Below, piece by piece: positions 7,470-11,139 of a DNA stretch of 11,139 bases. The position numbers and the translations under genes are program-made. Position 1 is the stretch's first letter; each line of letters opens with the position of its first letter. A model generated the notes under the pieces. The model was not told the DNA's origin. It saw nothing but the letters and a program-made list of their open reading frames with translations, and made no database searches. Source of the stretch: UBA583 sp964429995 (GTDB lineage: Archaea > Nanobdellota > Nanobdellia > Woesearchaeales > UBA583); NCBI GenBank assembly GCA_964429995.1, contig CAYSDY010000013.1:1-11139 (forward strand), written 5' to 3'.

Positions 7470-9733
7470 TTTGTAAGTATAACACCCCATTGATTAGAGC
7501 TCTTGTTAGTGATTCTATCTATTATTTTGATGTTTTGAAATTTATAATGTTTATTTATAAATTCTAAAAAATCTGATAAATCATAATTTCTATAATGCTC
7601 AAAATCTGCTTTCTTATCATCGTTTACTTGTTTTTCGCTTATAATTTGAGCATAAATACAATTATCTACAATAAGTGCTTTCCCATTCTTTTTAAGCATT
7701 TTATGTATATTATCAAAACACATTTTTATGTCTTTTAGATGATTTAACGATCTTAAAACCAATATGTAATCAAATTTGTTTTGATATGAATTATTAAATT
7801 CTTCAAAATTGCAATTAAATAGTGACACATCTGCAAACTTTAAAAATGATTTTTGCATGTTATGAAATAATTTTTTATCTGGTTCTACTCCAAAATATTT
7901 AATTTTTTTTTGAATCAATTTTTCTTTAATTTTATTTTTATAAAAACATTCTCCAAATCCTATATCTAAAATACTTCCCTCTAAGGAATCTATAATTTTT
8001 AAAACCTTTTTATCATCATTTTTAAATATGTTTTTTTTATCTATTTCGTATATTTTTAAATAATTATTTGTCTTGTTTGTTTGAATTTTATAATTACCTA
8101 TACATTTTAACTTCCTAAAATCGTTACTAAAATTTGCTGTTTGAACCTTATTAAAATTTATGTTAATGTATATCTGTTCTTTATCTAATATTTTTTTTTT
8201 AATGTTTTTTGAAAACATACAATCGTTATCTACAAAATATGAAAATTTTTCATTTTCTTTTAATATTACACCATGTTTTTTATTTTTATATATTTTTTTT
8301 ATGTTATTTAAATTATCAGCTTGTGATAAATATTCTAAAATAAATGAATTTGGAATTTTTTTTGAATATGTAAATCCATCATATGGAATAAATGAGCTAA
8401 TTCCAAATATATCTATATATTCTTTAAAAACTCCCAAACAAAATTTAGAATATTTACAATCAGCACAAAACATGTGTTTTGTTTTTGTTCCATTATCAAC
8501 TTTAAAAAAACCATACTCATTGCAATTTGAAATATGAGTAATTTTATCATATGAAAAATCATAAATGTACTTGTGATACTTCTCATCTAATATGCATAAT
8601 GGAGTATTTTCTATGTAAACTGTCTGATCGGGATTTATACTGATTATAAAATCAATACATTCTTGAATCTCTTTTATTATTTTTAATGGGTGTTGTAACA
8701 ATTTTTGTTTCATCATAATAGTTTTTTTCTCTGGTATTAGCATTGACAACCTAATTGTGTGAATATTATCCTTATAATTTTCATATAAAAATTTATATGT
8801 TTGTTTAAGATACTTGTAATTAATTTTATTTACTACAATATTAATAACAATAGGAAAATTTGGATCTATCTTTTTTATATTAGTAAGAGCATTAAATGTT
8901 TGATTGAAACTTAAGTTATTTTCTGTTATTTTGTTAAAAACTTCTTTTTGGGATGAATGTATGGATGTGAAAATAATTTCTGGATTTAAATCAAATATCT
9001 TTTTTAAAAAAGCCTTGTTTGAAAACAATCTAAGATTAGTATTCAACCCCCAATTTATATTATGTTTTTTAAGATAATTAATATATAAAAACAAGTTTTT
9101 ATCAATTGTTGGCTCTCCACCAGAAAATAATAAAGTATTTATATTTATTTTTTCTAGTTGCATTATTTTGTTAATGTTTGATTCAAATGTATTGTTTTGA
9201 AAAATATTATAAGCATGACAAAAAATACAATTATTATTACATTTATTATTTATTCTTAAAATCGCCTTGTTATTGTATGAGTTTGTAAGTTTATTAAAAT
9301 ATACTAAATTATCTTTATTTTTTATTTCAATAAAACCAGCTAAAATTTTAATTGTATAATTTGATTTTTTATCTTTAAAAATATTACTTAAAGAATCTTT
9401 TATTATTATATTCTTTAAAAAAAAAATCTTTTTATTGTTAAATAAAATATAATCTAACATATAATATTGCTTTATTGTTAAAGTATATCTAAAGTTTTCA
9501 AATACATCATAATAAATTTTTATACCAATCTGATTATTCATATTATTATCATTACACTTATTAATGTCTAGTTTTAAATTTGTAATATAACATAAAAAAA
9601 TATACAAATCAATTTCTGACTTATCAATATCTAAATTAATGCCATTAATTAGAGAAATTGTATTTAAATCACATTTTACTTTATTTATTAAAAGCTCATT
9701 TAATTCATTTAATAGTATTTCTTTAAAGTTCAT
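7466..9733 (-). CDS. Radical SAM protein fused to a C-terminal class I methyltransferase (755 aa)
   Basis: Four regions are visible. Residues 1-155 form an N-terminal domain I do not recognise. Residues about 156-450 are a radical SAM core with CNNNCIFC (C165, C169, C172), GGEPT at 205-209, TPLC (C380) and the tail C423-x2-C426-x5-C432-x-G434 followed by EY and IP. Residues about 455-575 are an unassigned linker. Residues about 576-755 are a Rossmann-type S-adenosylmethionine methyltransferase: motif I ILDIGFGEC (588-596), acidic GVEPD (615-619), FDYILVLRSLNHLKD (654-668) and KNGKALIVD (682-690). One chain could therefore pair radical chemistry with ordinary SN2 methyl transfer. The frame is continuous with no internal break, so this is a true fusion. 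Its TGA stop overlaps the next ATG as ATGA, implying translational coupling. The substrate is unknown; the N-terminal region might bind it. Confidence 0.9.
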   Translation of the reverse strand: MNFKEILLNELNELLINKVKCDLNTISLINGINLDIDKSEIDLYIFLCYITNLKLDINKCNDNNMNNQIGIKIYYDVFENFRYTLTIKQYYMLDYILFNNKKIFFLKNIIIKDSLSNIFKDKKSNYTIKILAGFIEIKNKDNLVYFNKLTNSYNNKAILRINNKCNNNCIFCHAYNIFQNNTFESNINKIMQLEKININTLLFSGGEPTIDKNLFLYINYLKKHNINWGLNTNLRLFSNKAFLKKIFDLNPEIIFTSIHSSQKEVFNKITENNLSFNQTFNALTNIKKIDPNFPIVINIVVNKINYKYLKQTYKFLYENYKDNIHTIRLSMLIPEKKTIMMKQKLLQHPLKIIKEIQECIDFIISINPDQTVYIENTPLCILDEKYHKYIYDFSYDKITHISNCNEYGFFKVDNGTKTKHMFCADCKYSKFCLGVFKEYIDIFGISSFIPYDGFTYSKKIPNSFILEYLSQADNLNNIKKIYKNKKHGVILKENEKFSYFVDNDCMFSKNIKKKILDKEQIYININFNKVQTANFSNDFRKLKCIGNYKIQTNKTNNYLKIYEIDKKNIFKNDDKKVLKIIDSLEGSILDIGFGECFYKNKIKEKLIQKKIKYFGVEPDKKLFHNMQKSFLKFADVSLFNCNFEEFNNSYQNKFDYILVLRSLNHLKDIKMCFDNIHKMLKKNGKALIVDNCIYAQIISEKQVNDDKKADFEHYRNYDLSDFLEFINKHYKFQNIKIIDRITNKSSNQWGVILTK

Positions 9734-10631
9734 TTTTAGACTTTATAGGGACAAATTCCTTATCTGAAAGCATAATTGGATATTCTCTCCATGGACCTTC
9801 ACAAATATTATTATAAATGCATTCTAAACATTTTGAAAACTTGATTTTACCTTGTTCTACTCTTATTTTCTTGTAATTATTTGTATTTTGAGATTTAACT
9901 CCTCTTATTTCTGTTTCTGGAATATAAAACTCTGATGCAAATTCGTAATATTTACCCAAAATACACATTGGAATAGCCTCAATCATTATATTTGTATCAT
10001 GTTTTTTTGCTATCCTAATTGATTCTTGTATGTATTTAATTGTCATGCTCATTTTAGGTGTTAGCATGTAGAATTTTTTTTTTGCATTTCCTAGATGATG
10101 AACAAATGCTAATTGTATCTGATCTACTTTTAATTTTACTAAAAGGTTTGTTATTTTAGGTAAAGATTCATAATTAGATCTTGTTATAACTGTATTTGTA
10201 ATAACTTTCTGATTCAATTTCTTAAGATTTATTATTCCTTTTACTGTTTGTTTAAAACTTCCATTTGCATTTGTTAAAAAATCATGTTGTTCACTGCAAA
10301 AACCATGAAGTGCAGGAGCAAACTCATTAGCACCCGCTGTAACTGTTTTCTTTGCAAAATTAAAATCAGAGAACATTCGTGCATTTGTTTGTATTTGTAT
10401 AGTTTTAAAACCAAGTGATTTTGCAAAACTAACAATGTCTAAAAAATCTTTTCTTATTGTTACCTCTCCACCTGTTAATACTATTGAATCACATCTTTTT
10501 GATGTATCAATAATATCCTTTTTGATATCTTCAAAACTTCTGTTCCCAACACACTTATTATCAGCCTGAACACAGAACAAACAGTTATTATTGCACAAAA
10601 ATCCTGTTTTTATATCTGCTCTTTTATTCAT
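9723..10631 (-). CDS. Radical SAM protein with C-terminal cysteine tail (single core, 302 aa)
   Basis: Radical SAM enzymes bind a [4Fe-4S] cluster through C-x3-C-x2-C and cleave S-adenosylmethionine to start radical chemistry. Here the cluster motif is CNNNCLFC (C13, C17, C20), followed by GGEVT at 54-58 in place of the usual GGEPT. An ALHG segment at 107-110 with HDFLT and GSF following is typical of one radical SAM branch. The C-terminal part has IPMC (C223), then C268-x2-C271-x5-C277-x-G279 followed by Y and F-x-P, a probable auxiliary Fe-S or zinc site that recurs in neighbouring proteins. The chosen ATG puts the first motif Cys at residue 13, as in the sibling enzyme at 6264-7469. It is first in the run and overlaps the next gene by 11 bp. 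Radical SAM assignment is secure; substrate and reaction are unknown. Confidence 0.92.
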   Translation of the reverse strand: MNKRADIKTGFLCNNNCLFCVQADNKCVGNRSFEDIKKDIIDTSKRCDSIVLTGGEVTIRKDFLDIVSFAKSLGFKTIQIQTNARMFSDFNFAKKTVTAGANEFAPALHGFCSEQHDFLTNANGSFKQTVKGIINLKKLNQKVITNTVITRSNYESLPKITNLLVKLKVDQIQLAFVHHLGNAKKKFYMLTPKMSMTIKYIQESIRIAKKHDTNIMIEAIPMCILGKYYEFASEFYIPETEIRGVKSQNTNNYKKIRVEQGKIKFSKCLECIYNNICEGPWREYPIMLSDKEFVPIKSKNEL

Positions 10632-10674
10632 TTACTTAAAATAATTAATTATTAATATAATTTAATACTTACTA
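10632..10674 (-). promoter_or_regulatory. Short AT-rich gap upstream of the radical SAM run, possible promoter
   Basis: These 43 bp between the TSP1 gene stop and the first radical SAM start contain almost only A and T. A TTATAT box lies about 24-29 bases before the ATG, the spacing expected of an archaeal TATA box with a leaderless transcript. No Shine-Dalgarno sequence is present. In DNA this AT-rich such a box is cheap, so the call is weak. The gap could instead be a read-through spacer in a single transcript starting upstream of the TSP1 gene. Confidence 0.25.
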
Positions 10675-11139
10675 TTATCTGCAATAGCTTGTACAAACCA
10701 ATTGAAACCAATTCTTTGCATAATCATATGGATAGGCATATCTACTTATATAATATCCAGAAGGGCAACATATTGGAGCATAACCATGTTTTTCTGTTGT
10801 ACAGGCCTGTGTATTACAAGTCTGGCTTGTTGATGGGATATATCCTAAATAACTACTACAATCATAATTTGAGACATATCCGTACACATAACTATAACAA
10901 TATAATGGTCTTGTCTGCGTTCCACCACAGCATGTTTTGCTACAACTTCCCCATGAACCAAGATGCCATTCACAACCAACACTACAACCCTGTGCTGTTG
11001 CAGGTTTAGAACCAGAACAATAATAATCAGCAATACTTTGACCTAGTTGATTTACGCAGTAAACTGAACGATATTGTGTACCATAACCACAGTAAGCACT
11101 ACAACTTCCCCAAGATCCAGTATTCCAACTACAACTAAT
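10675..11139 (-). CDS. Cysteine-rich protein with thrombospondin type 1 repeats, C-terminal part (5' end outside window)
   Basis: The frame is open from the window edge to a TAA at 10675-10677, giving 154 residues of a longer protein. Two TSP1 repeats are visible (residues about 5-56 and 58-113). Each has W-x4-W-x2-CS followed by a C-G-x-G or C-G-G-T-Q-x-R segment and a later C...QxC...C end. The first also has the KP before Q-x-C seen in ADAMTS-like repeats. A tail of about 40 residues follows, with a CC pair and a final C-x3-C, rich in Tyr. TSP1 repeats are disulfide-bonded extracellular adhesion modules, so a surface or secreted location is inferred; signal peptide and anchor would lie beyond the edge. 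G/C content is clearly higher than in the neighbours (28 of 60 bases in 10921-10980), partly because of Cys, Gly and Trp codons. It lies 43 bp upstream of the radical SAM run on the same strand. A GTG at 10885-10887 is only an internal codon, not a start. Confidence 0.85.
   Translation of the reverse strand: MSCSWNTGSWGSCSAYCGYGTQYRSVYCVNQLGQSIADYYCSGSKPATAQGCSVGCEWHLGSWGSCSKTCCGGTQTRPLYCYSYVYGYVSNYDCSSYLGYIPSTSQTCNTQACTTEKHGYAPICCPSGYYISRYAYPYDYAKNWFQLVCTSYCR
10801..10968 (-). repeat. TSP1 repeat 2 (protein-level)
   Basis: This encodes W-H-L-G-S-W-G-S-C-S-K-T-C, then C-G-G-T-Q-T-R-P-L-Y-C, a Tyr-rich insert, and a C...Q-T-C-N-T-Q-A-C end. It lies one residue after repeat 1 and shares its G-S-W-G-S-C-S core. 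The middle loop lacks the KP seen in repeat 1. Confidence 0.78.
10972..11127 (-). repeat. TSP1 repeat 1 (protein-level)
   Basis: This encodes W-N-T-G-S-W-G-S-C-S, then C-G-Y-G-T-Q-x-R-x-V-x-C, then C-x3-KP-x3-Q-x-C-x3-C. The spacing matches a complete ADAMTS-type thrombospondin type 1 repeat, including the conserved Trp ladder residues and an Arg on the facing strand. The repeat is complete within the window. Confidence 0.82.

Noticed and set aside
8191..8200. Run of ten T bases as a possible sequencing frameshift in the methyltransferase fusion
   Set aside because: The frame stays open on both sides and leads into a complete methyltransferase motif set, so there is no sign of an indel.
7292..8537. 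Plus-strand open frames at 7292-7567 and 8160-8537
   Set aside because: They are antisense to radical SAM genes with strong protein motifs; their low-complexity hydrophobic content comes from reading A-rich genes backwards.
3428..10631. A standard SPASM peptide-maturase cluster (PqqE- or AnSME-like)
   Set aside because: The tail pattern C-x2-C-x5-C-x-G followed by Y...P does not give the usual seven-cysteine SPASM order, and no precursor peptide is visible.
10675..10887. A stand-alone 70-residue cysteine-rich peptide starting at GTG 10885-10887 (RiPP precursor-like)
   Set aside because: The same frame stays open upstream and encodes the rest of the second TSP1 repeat and all of the first, so the GTG is internal.
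10689..11033. Plus-strand frame 10689-11009 and minus-strand frame 10845-11033
   Set aside because: Both overlap the TSP1 coding frame, which has clear domain patterns and runs open to the window edge; the others show no family pattern.
1..11139. CRISPR arrays, tRNA or rRNA genes, insertion sequences
   Set aside because: No regularly spaced repeats, no tRNA-like cloverleaf or rRNA stretches, and no transposase or terminal inverted repeats were seen; non-coding gaps are all under 80 bp.

Overview
The window is a strongly AT-rich prokaryotic segment. Two sample lines show the range: bases 9541-9600 have 8 G/C of 60, whereas bases 10921-10980, inside the cysteine-rich gene at the right edge, have 28 of 60. 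Genes are packed with overlaps or tiny gaps, and two junctions are ATGA start/stop overlaps, so UGA is a real stop here. This argues against the recoded Gracilibacteria/Absconditabacteria and mycoplasma codes. No clear Shine-Dalgarno motif precedes any start. The A24 peptidase, with its C-terminal FAPYLFCG-type motif, together with the AT-richness and apparently leaderless starts, would fit a DPANN archaeon or another reduced uncultivated lineage. This lineage call is a weak inference; nothing in the window fixes it.

Right to left on the minus strand: (a) 10675-11139 is the C-terminal 154 residues of a cysteine-rich protein with two thrombospondin type 1 (TSP1) repeats of the ADAMTS-like kind, running off the window edge. 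(b) 3428-10631 is an operon-like run of five radical SAM genes carrying six radical SAM cores: a 302-residue single-core enzyme; a 755-residue radical SAM protein fused to a C-terminal class I methyltransferase; a 401-residue enzyme with two C-terminal cysteine modules; a 328-residue single-core enzyme; and a 616-residue tandem enzyme with two complete cores. (c) A plus-strand A24 (prepilin/preflagellin-type) membrane peptidase lies at 2450-3409, convergent with the last radical SAM gene. (d) Divergent from it, 829-2409 encodes a compact ATP-dependent phosphotransferase of the pyruvate-phosphate-dikinase/rifampicin-phosphotransferase type. It overlaps 75-842, an unassigned 255-residue protein with R-x-K-x-Y and K-x-Y patterns reminiscent of ABBA prenyltransferases.

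Taken together, most of the window looks like an undescribed modification or biosynthesis locus: six radical SAM cores with matched cysteine tails, one class I methyltransferase, one PEP-synthase-like phosphotransferase and one possible prenyltransferase-like protein. No short precursor peptide is visible in the window, so the substrate is unknown. The secreted-looking TSP1 protein directly upstream is one candidate target. The pathway is inferred from context only.
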